Shown: piece by piece, positions 9,075-17,938 of the stretch
Numbering within the stretch: the first letter of the stretch is position 1
How the letters are laid out: each line of letters begins with the position of its first letter
Source: Gemmataceae bacterium
GTDB taxonomy: Bacteria > Planctomycetota > Planctomycetia > Gemmatales > Gemmataceae
NCBI GenBank assembly: GCA_019694755.1
Contig: JAIBBI010000021.1
Span: 1-55,722, forward strand
Direction: 5' to 3'
Length of the DNA stretch: 55,722 nucleotides
Notes under the pieces: model-generated
What the model was told of the DNA's origin: nothing
What the model saw: the letters and a program-made list of their open reading frames with translations, nothing else
Database searches by the model: none
Translations under genes and position numbers: made by a program

Positions 9075-10415
9075 GTGTACACCCGGCGGAAACTGATTCA
9101 AGTCGGGGTTGCCGGCGCGGTCGGTCTGGGTTTACCACGTTATCTGGCGGCCCGCCCCCTCAAAGCCCACGCCAAATCGGTCATTCTGCTTCATCAGTTC
9201 GGTGGGCCGGGCCAGCACGAGACGTTTGACCTGAAGCCCGGCGCCCCCGACGGCATTCGCGGCGCGTTCGGCGCGATCCCGTCGAAACTGCCCGGCGTGC
9301 CCGTCTGCGAACTGCTCCCGAAGACAGCGCAGGTGATGGACAAGGTCTGCGTCGTGCGCAGCCTCAATCATCGGATGGTGAACCACAACTCGGCCGCCTA
9401 CTACAGCCTAACTGGCAAAGCCCCGCCGCTCGACGACATCCGCCTGCGCGACACGCTCGACCTCGCGCCGGCCTACGGGTCGGTCGTCGACAAGTTTCGG
9501 CCGGCCGACGGGGGCATGCCCAGTTTCGTCGCATTCCCCCATCGCCTCGCCGACGGCTCAATTACGCCGGGCCAGCACGCCAGCTTTCTCGGCAAGCGCC
9601 ACAATCCGTTCCTTTTCACGCAGGACCCGAACGATCCCAACTTCCGATTGCCGGAGTTGTCACTCCCGGCAGGGCTTTCGATCGAGCGGTTGCTCGCCCG
9701 CCGGGAATTGCTCCGCGAATTGGACAAGCAGTCGGACCTGCTCGAGCACAGCGCGACGGCGCAGGGCATCGAGCAGAACTACGATCGAGCGGTGGCCATG
9801 CTCACCGCGCCGGCCGTGAAGAAGGCGTTCGACCTTCAGGCGGAACCGGCAAAATACCGCGACATGTACGGCCGAACGACCTACGGCCAATCGTGCCTCC
9901 TTGCCCGCCGACTGGTCGAAGCGGGCGCTCGATTCATCAACGTCTATTTTGCCGCGGGGATCGGCGGACAGGGGCTCGTCAACGGATGGGACACGCATGG
10001 GTTCAACGGCCACAAGATGAACCCCATCCTTAAAGACTACCTTCTGCCGATCACCGACCACACGTTGCCCGTATTGCTCAACGACCTCGACGAGCGCGGC
10101 CTGCTCGATACCACGCTCGTGATTTGGATGGGTGAGTTCGGCCGGTCGCCGCGGATCAGCAAGGCCGAAGGCCGAGACCATTGGCCGCACTGCTATACGG
10201 CTTTGCTGGCCGGGGGTGGAGTGAAGCGCGGCCACGTGTTCGGCGCGTCGGACAAGATCGGGGCGTACCCCGTGTCGGACCCCGTCTCGCCCGACGACCT
10301 GGCCGCGACGGTGTTCTCGCTGCTTGGTATCGACCCGGGTACGGAAGTGCGCGACGCCCTGGGTCGGCCGGTCGCGATTTCCTCCGGCCAGCCGATCGCC
10401 GGCATTCTCGCCTGA
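9075..10415 (+). CDS. DUF1501 family exported protein (Tat-type signal)
   Basis: A 446-residue member of the DUF1501 family, which has an alkaline-phosphatase/sulfatase-like fold and is very abundant in planctomycetes. The N-terminus (TRRKLIQVGVAGAVGLGLP) resembles a twin-arginine signal. Family hallmarks include HQFGGPGQHETFDLKP near residue 40, NHRMVNHNSAAYYSLTG near 100, NGWDTHGFNGHK near 310, and WMGEFGRSPRISKAEGRDHWP near 355, with conserved Asp/His/Glu that could bind metal. The start is GTG at 9075. These genes usually sit next to a DUF1549/DUF1553 cytochrome-like gene; here none is present and a sulfatase follows after 34 nt. Substrate unknown. Confidence 0.88.
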   Translation: MYTRRKLIQVGVAGAVGLGLPRYLAARPLKAHAKSVILLHQFGGPGQHETFDLKPGAPDGIRGAFGAIPSKLPGVPVCELLPKTAQVMDKVCVVRSLNHRMVNHNSAAYYSLTGKAPPLDDIRLRDTLDLAPAYGSVVDKFRPADGGMPSFVAFPHRLADGSITPGQHASFLGKRHNPFLFTQDPNDPNFRLPELSLPAGLSIERLLARRELLRELDKQSDLLEHSATAQGIEQNYDRAVAMLTAPAVKKAFDLQAEPAKYRDMYGRTTYGQSCLLARRLVEAGARFINVYFAAGIGGQGLVNGWDTHGFNGHKMNPILKDYLLPITDHTLPVLLNDLDERGLLDTTLVIWMGEFGRSPRISKAEGRDHWPHCYTALLAGGGVKRGHVFGASDKIGAYPVSDPVSPDDLAATVFSLLGIDPGTEVRDALGRPVAISSGQPIAGILA

Positions 10416-10449
10416 CTGTTCGAATCCTCCGACTCGCGGGTGTTGAACT

Positions 10450-11922
10450 ATGGGTGCGTGGCTCCTGGCGGCGGTCCTGGCATCCGGCCCGGCAGCTCCG
10501 CCGAACGTCGTAGTCATCCTTGCCGACGACATCGGCTACGGCGATCTCGGCTGCTACGGCAGCACGGTGATCCCCACGCCGAATTGCGACCGGCTTGCCC
10601 GCGAGGGCCGGCGGTTCACCGATGCGCATTCGCCATCGTCGTACTGCACGCCAAGCCGATACGCCCTCATGACCGGGCAGTATGCCTTTCGGCATGCCCC
10701 GGGCAGCGGCGTGCTCTCCGGCGTCGCGCCACTCGCCATCCCGACTGATCGCGACACCCTTCCCAAAGTCCTGCAGCGGGCCGGCTACCGGACGGCTGTC
10801 GTTGGCAAATGGCACCTCGGCCTCGGGGCCGGCCCGGCCACCGACTACAATGGAGCGATCGAGCCCGGACCGCGTGACGTCGGATTCGCGGACTCGTTCA
10901 TCATTCCCGCCACCGGCGACCGAGTGCCGTGCGTGTTTGTGCGCAATCAGCACGTCGTGGGTTACGACCCCGCCGATCCGATCCGCGTCAGCTACGGAAA
11001 ACCGGTCGGCGAAGAGCCGACCGGCGCGTCGCATCCGCAAATGCTGACCACCCGGCCCAGCGTAGGCCACAACGACACCATCATCAATGGCGTATCTCGC
11101 ATCGGCTTCATGACCGGCGGGCAGCGGGCCCGCTGGAAAGACGAGGACATTGCCGACACGATCACGGGGCGGGCCGTCGAATTCATCGAGGCGCATCGCC
11201 ACGAGCCATTCTTCCTGTACTTTGCGACGCACGATGCGCATGTGCCTCGCCTTCCCCACCCGCGGTTCCGCGGCAAGTCGGGCCAAGGACAGCGCGGCGA
11301 CGCGATCGTCGAATTCGACTGGTCGGTCGGGCAGATTCTGTCCACTCTCGACAAATACAAGATCGCAGACAATACTCTGGTGATTGTGACCAGCGACAAC
11401 GGCGGCGTGATGGACGACGGTTATCAGGACGGCACGGCCACCGACGCCAGTGGCCACAAATGCAACGGCCCGCTCCGCGCGGCGAAGGGCTCGCTGCACG
11501 AGGGCGGCCACCGCGTGCCGATGCTTGTCCGCTGGCCGGGGCACGTGCCTGCCGGCTCCGTGAGCGGGGCGCTGGTCTCACACGTCGATTGGCCGGCGAC
11601 GATCCCCGCGCTCGTCCGCCCCGGCAAGACGGCCGACTCCTGGCCCGACGGCGTCGACGTGAGCAGTGCGTACACGGCCGACGGCTCGGGCCGGGATTCG
11701 CTCGTGCATCACACGAACGGCCCGAACGGCGCGCTGGCCATCCGGCAGGGGCCTTGGAAGCTGATCCCGGGATCGCCCGCGATCGGGAAGAAAGCAGCCG
11801 TCGAGCCCCGGCTCTTTCACCTCACCGACGACCTGGCCGAGTCGACTAATCTCGCCAAGAAGCACCCCGAACAAGTCGCCCGACTGGAAACACTCCTCAA
11901 GAACTCCGTGGGCCGGAAATGA
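10450..11922 (+). CDS. Arylsulfatase-type sulfatase
   Basis: A 490-residue type I sulfatase that hydrolyses sulfate esters, probably from sulfated polysaccharides. The metal-binding start (VVVILADDIGYGDLGCYG) and the activation motif YCTPSRYALMTGQ are intact; the Cys is the one converted to formylglycine. Later motifs include GKWHLGLG and TSDNGGVMDDG, the latter preceded by a plausible metal-binding segment, and GPLRAAKGSLHEGGHRVP. The N-terminus (WLLAAVLASGPAAPP) is a short signal peptide, so the enzyme is probably exported. It follows the DUF1501 gene closely and its stop overlaps the next gene start by 4 nt, so the three genes look co-transcribed. A separate formylglycine-generating enzyme is needed but not evident in the window. 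Confidence 0.93.
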   Translation: MGAWLLAAVLASGPAAPPNVVVILADDIGYGDLGCYGSTVIPTPNCDRLAREGRRFTDAHSPSSYCTPSRYALMTGQYAFRHAPGSGVLSGVAPLAIPTDRDTLPKVLQRAGYRTAVVGKWHLGLGAGPATDYNGAIEPGPRDVGFADSFIIPATGDRVPCVFVRNQHVVGYDPADPIRVSYGKPVGEEPTGASHPQMLTTRPSVGHNDTIINGVSRIGFMTGGQRARWKDEDIADTITGRAVEFIEAHRHEPFFLYFATHDAHVPRLPHPRFRGKSGQGQRGDAIVEFDWSVGQILSTLDKYKIADNTLVIVTSDNGGVMDDGYQDGTATDASGHKCNGPLRAAKGSLHEGGHRVPMLVRWPGHVPAGSVSGALVSHVDWPATIPALVRPGKTADSWPDGVDVSSAYTADGSGRDSLVHHTNGPNGALAIRQGPWKLIPGSPAIGKKAAVEPRLFHLTDDLAESTNLAKKHPEQVARLETLLKNSVGRK

Positions 11923-12755
11923 CAGACGCACTCACCTGGACCGTGGCCGGCGTGCAGATGGACGTGCGCCTCGGCGACCTGGCCGGCAACCGCGCTGCGA
12001 TCGTTGAGCGACTTCATCGGGCCGCTGACGCGGGCGCACGCCTCGTCGTCTTCCCCGAGTGCGCTGTCACCGGCTACGGCTTCGCCAGCCGAAAGGCCTG
12101 CGAAGAGGTCGCCGAGCCGGTCTCGGGCCCGACGGCTACCGCGGTCGCGAAAGTGTGTGCTGATCGCGGCGTCTTTGCTGTCGTGGGCATGATCGAGAAA
12201 GACGGTAATCGCATTTACAACGCGGCCGCCCTGATCGGGCCGGGCGGTCCGGTCGCGACTTACCGCAAGGCCCACCTCCCCTGCATCGGTGCCGACCGTT
12301 TCGTCGATCCCGGCGACCGGCCGTTTGCGGTCCACGACATCGGCGGGTTGCGGCTGGGGCTAGGCATCTGCTTCGACGCGAGCTTCCCCGAGGCGGCCCG
12401 CATCCTGACGCTGCAAGGTGCGGACCTGATCGCCCTGCCGACCAACTGGGCCGAGCCGGGCCGGAGGATCGCCGACCTCGTCTGCCGGGTACGCGCCTTT
12501 GAGAACAACGTCTACTTCCTCGCCGTGAACCGCGTCGGCGACGAAGCCGGGTTCCACTTCATCGGGATGTCGTCGTTGTGTAGCCCGTCCGGGGAATTCC
12601 TCGCCCGGGCCGAACACGACGGCGATGCGATCATGACCGGAACGGTCGACCCGCTGGTCGCCCGGCAGAAGAAGTCGGTGGTATGTGTCGGTGAATACGA
12701 AATCGACCGCATCAACTGGCGCCGCCCGGACCTGTACGGCCGGCTGGTGGAGTAG
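11919..12755 (+). CDS. Carbon-nitrogen hydrolase (nitrilase superfamily)
   Basis: A 278-residue amidase/nitrilase-fold enzyme that hydrolyses a non-peptide C-N bond. The catalytic triad can be read: Glu in VVFPECAVTGYG, Lys in TYRKAHLPCIG and Cys in LGLGICFDASFPEAARI. The length matches stand-alone members. The ATG overlaps the sulfatase stop (ATGA), which implies translational coupling. The substrate cannot be told from sequence; omega-amidase, carbamoylputrescine amidase and other N-carbamoyl hydrolases share these motifs. Confidence 0.9.
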   Translation: MTDALTWTVAGVQMDVRLGDLAGNRAAIVERLHRAADAGARLVVFPECAVTGYGFASRKACEEVAEPVSGPTATAVAKVCADRGVFAVVGMIEKDGNRIYNAAALIGPGGPVATYRKAHLPCIGADRFVDPGDRPFAVHDIGGLRLGLGICFDASFPEAARILTLQGADLIALPTNWAEPGRRIADLVCRVRAFENNVYFLAVNRVGDEAGFHFIGMSSLCSPSGEFLARAEHDGDAIMTGTVDPLVARQKKSVVCVGEYEIDRINWRRPDLYGRLVE

Positions 12756-12783
12756 CGAGACTGCTTTCTGTTCTCAGTCGCGA

Positions 12784-12789
12784 TATAAT
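12784..12789 (+). promoter_or_regulatory. Candidate -10 box (TATAAT) upstream of the alpha/beta hydrolase
   Basis: A consensus TATAAT lies 30 nt before the ATG at 12820 and 28 nt after the preceding stop. The corresponding -35 position (CTGCTT) is poor. It suggests that the hydrolase has its own promoter and is not only read from the sulfatase operon. Confidence 0.4.
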
Positions 12790-12819
12790 CCAGTTGCTTC
12801 CCGTCACGGATGCCCGCGC

Positions 12820-13770
12820 ATGAACGCGACGATCCTCGCGGCCCTCCTGCTCGCCCCCGCCGCCGATGCCGGTACGTTCCGGTATGAGCCGGTGGCGGAT
12901 CAGGGTGGGCTTCCGGAGCGTTACCGCCTCGCGGCCCGCGACTTTACTTACCGCCTCGAAGACTGGCATACGCTTCCGGTCTGCCAGGTGGTGATGCAGC
13001 GGCTTACGTTTCCTTCGCCGGTCGTCTCGCCGCATGAGTGCAACAACACCGTCCACGCCGAGTATTACCGGACCACCGCGCCGGGCCGCCGGCCGAGCGT
13101 GGTCGTACTCGACATCACCGGCGGCAATCAGGAGCTGTCCCGGAGCATCGCTACCTTCCTTGCGCAGAACCGCATTAACGCGCTGTTCGTCCAGATGGCC
13201 TACTACGGACCGCGACGGCCGAGCGAGGGCAAGGTCCGCCTCCTGAGCACGGACATCCCGCGCACGCTCGACGCCGTCCGGCAGACGGTCTTCGACGTGC
13301 GCGTCGCGGGCAACTGGCTGGCGAGCCGGCCCGAGAACGATCCCGCCCGCGTTGGCATTCTGGGCACAAGCCTCGGAAGCATGATGGCGGCCCTGTGCGC
13401 GGAGACGGAGCCGCGCTTCGCCCGCTCCGCGCTGCTGCTCGGTGGCGGTGGACTGGTCGACGCGTTCTACGATCATCCGCAGGCGAAGCCGTACCGCACG
13501 GCTTACGAATTGCTCGGCGGCAAGAAGGAGCGCGTGAAGGAACTCATCGCGCCGGCCGACCCGCTCACGCTGGCCGACCGGCTGAAGGGCCGCGACGTGC
13601 TGATGCTGAATGCCAGTCGGGATGAGATCGTGCCGCCCTCCGCCACGACCGCGCTGTGGGAGGCGGCAGGCCGGCCGAAGATCCGCTGGTTCGACACCAC
13701 CCATTACGGGGCCATCATCTTCTTCCCGACCATGCTCCGCGTCGTCGTCGACTATTACAACGCGCCGTGA
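12820..13770 (+). CDS. Exported alpha/beta hydrolase
   Basis: A 316-residue predicted serine hydrolase. A signal peptide is visible (MNATILAALLLAPAADAGTF). The nucleophile elbow is GILGTSLGSMMAAL (GxSxG), the acid is probably the Asp in MLNASRDEIVPP, and the base is the His in DTTHYGAI, which is the normal order. A dienelactone hydrolase- or acetyl-xylan-esterase-like class is likely. The ATG at 12820 was preferred to longer frames because it begins the signal peptide and lies after a TATAAT box. Substrate unknown. Confidence 0.82.
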   Translation: MNATILAALLLAPAADAGTFRYEPVADQGGLPERYRLAARDFTYRLEDWHTLPVCQVVMQRLTFPSPVVSPHECNNTVHAEYYRTTAPGRRPSVVVLDITGGNQELSRSIATFLAQNRINALFVQMAYYGPRRPSEGKVRLLSTDIPRTLDAVRQTVFDVRVAGNWLASRPENDPARVGILGTSLGSMMAALCAETEPRFARSALLLGGGGLVDAFYDHPQAKPYRTAYELLGGKKERVKELIAPADPLTLADRLKGRDVLMLNASRDEIVPPSATTALWEAAGRPKIRWFDTTHYGAIIFFPTMLRVVVDYYNAP

Positions 13771-13876
13771 CCCGGATACTGGACTCGCTCCGGGCCGCCT
13801 GTTACCATCCGTTCAGGAGTCGGCAGACCTGTCATCCTGCTGCCGCGTGCCCGATCACCTCCCGGAGTCCGGTCCC

Positions 13877-14650
13877 ATGATTCGACTGCTCGCGCTGGTT
13901 ATCGTCGCCACCCCGATCGTCGTCGCCCTGGCCGACGATCCGCCGGCTACCAAACCCCAGGTCCGCTTCCGCCGGCCCGCAACCAACGCCTCGCTCACCG
14001 AACGACAACGCGACGTAGTGCAAAAACTCCACGAGACTATCCGGTTCGACCGTGCTTTCGAGAATGTGCCGTTGAAAGACATCCTCGATTTTCTTGGCGA
14101 CCGCAGTGAGATGACAATTGTCATCGACTATCGGTCGTTCCGCGAGGCGTTCGGGGAGGCCAACGTGGGAGAACAGCAGATCCGACTCTCAAAATTGGGC
14201 ATCACGACCCCGCGTCAGGTCCTCGAGTACGTTCTCAATTCGATCGACGGTGGCTTCCTGATCCGCGGGGACCATGTCGAAGTCGTTCACCACAGCCGAC
14301 TACTCCGCGAAGTGTTCGGCAAGCTCGAGATGCCGACGGACGAGGCCGACCGCACGCTACTGCCGATTGCACACATCGCAGCCCGCAACGAACCGCTCTC
14401 GGCGGTGTTCGCGGGCATCGCGGATCAGACCGGTCGGAACGTGGTGATCGATCCCCGTGTCAATGAGAAGATGAATGGACTAGTGACGATGCGGCTGCTC
14501 AACACGCCCGTCGATACGGCCGTGACCACGCTCGCGCAGATGTACGACCTGGTGGCCGTGCCGGTCGACAACACGTTCGTGATCACGGCGCGACCGTTGG
14601 CTGCGGGATTCGTCGCCGTCCCGGCCGACCTCAAACCGAAGCGAAAGTAG
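13877..14650 (+). CDS. Secretin/STN-like domain protein, exported
   Basis: A 257-residue secreted protein with a signal peptide (IRLLALVIVATPIVVALADD) and two STN/secretin N-domain-like units: FENVPLKDILDFLGDRSEMTI at about residues 53-75 and EPLSAVFAGIADQTGRNVVI at about 170-190, each leading into a beta-strand pair. It has no secretin channel domain, so it is not a full PilQ/GspD. Planctomycetes encode many such short proteins of unknown role. Its stop lies only 5 nt from the stop of the convergent sulfotransferase gene. Confidence 0.78.
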   Translation: MIRLLALVIVATPIVVALADDPPATKPQVRFRRPATNASLTERQRDVVQKLHETIRFDRAFENVPLKDILDFLGDRSEMTIVIDYRSFREAFGEANVGEQQIRLSKLGITTPRQVLEYVLNSIDGGFLIRGDHVEVVHHSRLLREVFGKLEMPTDEADRTLLPIAHIAARNEPLSAVFAGIADQTGRNVVIDPRVNEKMNGLVTMRLLNTPVDTAVTTLAQMYDLVAVPVDNTFVITARPLAAGFVAVPADLKPKRK

Positions 14651-14655
14651 ATCCG

Positions 14656-16005
14656 TCACCGCACCGGCCGCACCCAGCGGACGGTCGCCGTCTCACCAGG
14701 TGTTGCGCCACCGTTGCAGACGTCGATACGCAGGTGCGTGATCCTGCCTGCCCAGAGCGGGTGGGCTGCGAGCGGGAAGCACACGACGTGAAACACCGGC
14801 CCCGGGCGGAACGGCACGTGCAGGCAGCGCGTGTCGTCATAGTCCTGCCCCGGGCCGGCCCAGTAAACCGACGAGTGACTCCCCGTGGCCCCGCGGACGC
14901 AGAGCCACAACTCGTGAACCTGCCCGGCGTCGAAGTGCGGTACGGGCAGTTCGATCCAGGCGTCGTCGCCCCGCAGTGTCACTTCCACGCCGTCATCGCA
15001 GGTGCGCCATTCGCCGTCGGGCGACCGTTTCGCGGCCGGGTCGGGCAACCACGACTCGCCCGCCGGCGGCAGGTCATAGCCAAACATCTCGCCGTAGTCA
15101 CCGAGTGGCTCCAGAAGTCGCGATTCGATTTCCGGAGAGATCGGCGTGCGCCGCCAGCGGCCGAGGCTCTCGGCCGGGCCGCCACTGGTCTGATGCCGGT
15201 CGGCGTAGCGGAACAGTTCCGGTGCCCGCGGTTGAAGTTGCAGGTCGAGTGTTCGCGCCAGGACGCGGGCCGTCGTCTCGGGGTCGCGAATCCAGTCTTC
15301 GTAGCGCAGGATCGCCGCATCAGGCCGGCCGGCGTCGGTGCGGGCGGCCTCGGCGAACGCGGCCAGTTGTCGGGCCAGATTGCGGGCCCGCGTGAACTGC
15401 CCGTGGTCCGAATGATCGCCATGACCGTTGCGCTTCTCGAAGTCGCGAACTGATAGAAACACGTCGCGCGGATCGCGCACGAGGTGAACCGTGTTCACGG
15501 GTATTAGTGGCCGGACGAGCGGCACGACCCAGAACGGCGTCTTCTCCGCGTACCATTCTGCAGCCAGGGCGGTCTCCCGCATTCGCGATGACATCAGGCG
15601 CCAGGCCCAGCGGAACCACGCGGCCGGGTCCGGCCAAAGCGAGGACGGGTGGCCGGTCCACGGCGTGCGGCCGAGCGTGTCGTCGTCCGGGTCGCACAGG
15701 CGCACCGCGTCGTCGTCCGGTGGTAGCCGGCGGTCGTTGGCGACCAGCAATATCTTGGCGAGGTGCGTGAGGTAACGCCGCTCGAACGGGTATGTGCGGT
15801 CATAAGTGACCCGCGCATCCGTACCGAGTAACGCCATGGTGACAGTCGATCCGCTGCGTCCGTAGCCGGACACGCAGATCGGGGTGAGGTCCGCGGGACT
15901 CGCCGTGGCTGAATCACACTTCGGATCCGATTCGAGCTCTGTCCGGTAGACACCGGACCATTCCCGTAGGACCGGTCCCACCATTCCTGAAGCCGACATC
16001 GTCAT
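14656..16005 (-). CDS. Sulfotransferase family protein with C-terminal beta-rich extension
   Basis: About 449 residues. The PAPS-binding motifs are clear: a 5'-phosphosulfate loop (ICVSGYGRSGSTVTMALLG) and a 3'-phosphate motif (VHLVRDPRDVFLSVRDF). The N-terminal 280 residues form the sulfotransferase domain; the last 150 are rich in Trp, Gly and Val and read as a beta-sandwich (WIELPVPHFDAG, HELWLCVRGATG), perhaps carbohydrate-binding. The start is uncertain: the ATG at 16005 has a weak GGGA site, while a start at 16035 would overlap the upstream gene by 14 nt. Likely acts on a glycan or lipid; note that a sulfatase lies 2.7 kb away. Confidence 0.85.
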   Translation of the reverse strand: MTMSASGMVGPVLREWSGVYRTELESDPKCDSATASPADLTPICVSGYGRSGSTVTMALLGTDARVTYDRTYPFERRYLTHLAKILLVANDRRLPPDDDAVRLCDPDDDTLGRTPWTGHPSSLWPDPAAWFRWAWRLMSSRMRETALAAEWYAEKTPFWVVPLVRPLIPVNTVHLVRDPRDVFLSVRDFEKRNGHGDHSDHGQFTRARNLARQLAAFAEAARTDAGRPDAAILRYEDWIRDPETTARVLARTLDLQLQPRAPELFRYADRHQTSGGPAESLGRWRRTPISPEIESRLLEPLGDYGEMFGYDLPPAGESWLPDPAAKRSPDGEWRTCDDGVEVTLRGDDAWIELPVPHFDAGQVHELWLCVRGATGSHSSVYWAGPGQDYDDTRCLHVPFRPGPVFHVVCFPLAAHPLWAGRITHLRIDVCNGGATPGETATVRWVRPVR

Positions 16006-16021
16006 GCGAGTCCCGCGATCC

Positions 16022-16822
16022 TCAGCGGACGGCATAGTAAAGAAGTTCCAGGCCGGACACGATGGCGTACTCCGGTTCGGTCAGTTCGCTCATCGGGCCG
16101 GTGTGCGGCAGCAGGCGCAGGGCTTTCGTCTCGGCCAGCTTGTGCAACCCGGTCTGGAAGTCCGCCAGGCTGACGAGCGGCTCGCGCCGTCGGATAGCAC
16201 CGTACAGTTCGGGCAACGGGCAGGGGCCGGGCATGCCGGTTTCCCGTCGGCGGTCGAGGTACGACAGCGCAACGACGGCCCAAGGAGCGACGTCGGCGGA
16301 CTTCTCCGGCCAACCGGGGCCGCGGGCGTCGGCGCGGCGCAGCGCCTCGTCGACGCGCGACGCCAGCGCGTCGAGCCGGGCGGTCATGGCCGCGACGTCC
16401 TTCGCGAGTTTGTCGCCGATCCCCGCCAACTCCCGGCGGACATCGTCAAGCCAGACCGGCACGCCGGCCCGCGTGACGGCCAGGGCATCGTGCAGCTCGG
16501 CCAGCACGGCCCGGGGCGACTCGCGGGCATGCAGGTAATCGACGCCGACGGGCGTAATCCGCACCCACTCGGCGGCAGTCCGGCCCGCCTCCGATCGGCT
16601 CACGATCTCGACCAGCTTTTCGTCAATAAGAATGCGGGCGGCCTGGGCGTAGGCTCCGCTGCGGACGGCGAGCAAGCCCGGCAGCTTGCCGCTGCGGTAA
16701 AGTCTTTGTTCGCCGGGAGTTGCGAGTGCAGCCTTGAGCGCATCGAGGACGATGGCGCGAGCTTTCTCGTCGCCCTCGGTCTGGCCCAGATCGTACATCA
16801 GACCCGCCATGCTCGAACCCAT
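16022..16822 (-). CDS. Hypothetical protein with winged-helix-like ends and central coiled coil
   Basis: A 266-residue protein that I do not recognise. Residues about 25-100 look like a winged-helix unit (KLPGLLAVRSGAYAQAARIL, KLVEIVSRSEAGRTAAEWVR, ITPVGVDYL). A Leu/Ala heptad-like helix follows (IGDKLAKDVAAMTARLDALA), and the C-terminal 80 residues look like a second small winged helix (PCPLPELYGAIRRREPLVSL, FQTGLHKLAETKALRLLP). No signal peptide or membrane segment is present, so it is probably cytoplasmic. It is divergent from trpS (42-nt gap) and precedes the sulfotransferase on the same strand. ATG codons at 16822, 16810 and 16798 are all possible starts. Confidence 0.72.
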   Translation of the reverse strand: MGSSMAGLMYDLGQTEGDEKARAIVLDALKAALATPGEQRLYRSGKLPGLLAVRSGAYAQAARILIDEKLVEIVSRSEAGRTAAEWVRITPVGVDYLHARESPRAVLAELHDALAVTRAGVPVWLDDVRRELAGIGDKLAKDVAAMTARLDALASRVDEALRRADARGPGWPEKSADVAPWAVVALSYLDRRRETGMPGPCPLPELYGAIRRREPLVSLADFQTGLHKLAETKALRLLPHTGPMSELTEPEYAIVSGLELLYYAVR

Positions 16823-16864
16823 AACCTAAGTTCACTGTCTTGACAACGCCGACGGGATGCAGAC

Positions 16865-17908
16865 ATGAGCGACACGCCGGGGCAGAAATCACCGGGCACG
16901 ATGAGCTACAGCAAATGGAAGTCGCTGAAGCTCCCGCCGGACCGCCGCCGGGTGCTGTCCGGAGTCCAGCCGTCCGGCAAGCTGCACCTCGGCAACTACT
17001 TCGGGGCGATCCGCCAGCACATCGCGTCGCAAGACGAAGATGCCGAGCGGTTCATCTTCATCGCCGACTATCACAGCATGACGACTGTGACCGACGGGGC
17101 CCAGCGTCGTGCCCTGACACTCGACGTCGCGCTGGATTACCTCGCACTCGGCCTCGACCCCGCGAAGACGACGTTCTTCCGTCAGAGCGACGTACCCGAG
17201 GTCCACGAGCTTGCGTGGATGCTCGCCTGCGTGACCAATACCGGGCTCATCGAGAAGGCCCACTCGTTCAAGGACAAGATCGCCAAGGGCATCGAGCCGA
17301 GCGTCGGGTTATTCACGTACCCGATCCTCATGGCATCGGACATCCTCATCTATCGCTCGAACTGGGTGCCGGTGGGCGACGATCAGGTCCAGCACCTCGA
17401 GTTGACCCGCGACATGGCCGGGAAGTTCAACCGGGCGTACGGCGAGGTATTCCCGCTGCCGCAGGCGTTGCTCGTCGAGGCCGGCGCGAAGGTCCCGGGG
17501 ACCGACGGCCAGAAGATGAGCAAAAGCTACGGGAACACCATCGACATCTTCGCCGAGGGCAAGGCGCTGAAGAAATCGGTGATGGGGATTGTCACCGACT
17601 CGACGCCGCTCGAAGGCGCAAAGGACCCGACCACATGTACCATATTCGCCCTGTATCAGCTCTTCGCGACGCAGGACGAGACCGACGCGCTGGCCGCGAT
17701 GTACCGCGCGGGCGGCATGGGCTACGGCACGGCCAAGTCGATGCTGCTGGAAAAGATCGACGAGCGGTTCGGACCGGCGCGGGAGCGGCGGCGCGAGCTG
17801 GCCGGCAACCTCGATTACGTCGAGGGAGTTTTGCGGGCCGGGGCGGCGCGGGCTCGGGCCGAGGCCGAGATCACCATGGGGCTCGCGCGAAAAGCCGCGG
17901 GGTTGTGA
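16865..17908 (+). CDS. trpS: Tryptophan--tRNA ligase
   Basis: A 347-residue class I aminoacyl-tRNA synthetase that charges tRNA-Trp. The first signature is VQPSGKLHLGNYFGAI (HIGH equivalent LHLG) and the second is GQKMSKSYGN (KMSKS). Other TrpS landmarks are IADYHSMTT, YPILMASDILIY and VPVGDDQVQHLELTRD. About 25 residues precede the usual start of TrpS proteins (MSDTPGQKSPGTMSYSKWKS), so an internal start at 16901 is possible. The upstream gap to the divergent unknown gene is 42 nt and must hold both promoters. Confidence 0.97.
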   Translation: MSDTPGQKSPGTMSYSKWKSLKLPPDRRRVLSGVQPSGKLHLGNYFGAIRQHIASQDEDAERFIFIADYHSMTTVTDGAQRRALTLDVALDYLALGLDPAKTTFFRQSDVPEVHELAWMLACVTNTGLIEKAHSFKDKIAKGIEPSVGLFTYPILMASDILIYRSNWVPVGDDQVQHLELTRDMAGKFNRAYGEVFPLPQALLVEAGAKVPGTDGQKMSKSYGNTIDIFAEGKALKKSVMGIVTDSTPLEGAKDPTTCTIFALYQLFATQDETDALAAMYRAGGMGYGTAKSMLLEKIDERFGPARERRRELAGNLDYVEGVLRAGAARARAEAEITMGLARKAAGL

Positions 17909-17932
17909 CTCGATGTACTGGACCGTTAGAAT
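17903..17932 (+). promoter_or_regulatory. Candidate sigma-70 promoter for a leaderless ECF sigma mRNA
   Basis: TTGTGA (17903-17908, overlapping the trpS stop) and TAGAAT (17927-17932) are separated by 18 nt. The ATG of the sigma-factor gene lies 6 nt after the -10 box, so transcription would begin at or beside the start codon. No Shine-Dalgarno sequence is evident before this ATG, in agreement with leaderless initiation. Promoter spacing and boxes are read directly; the leaderless mode is inferred. Confidence 0.5.
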
Positions 17933-17938
17933 GGCCGG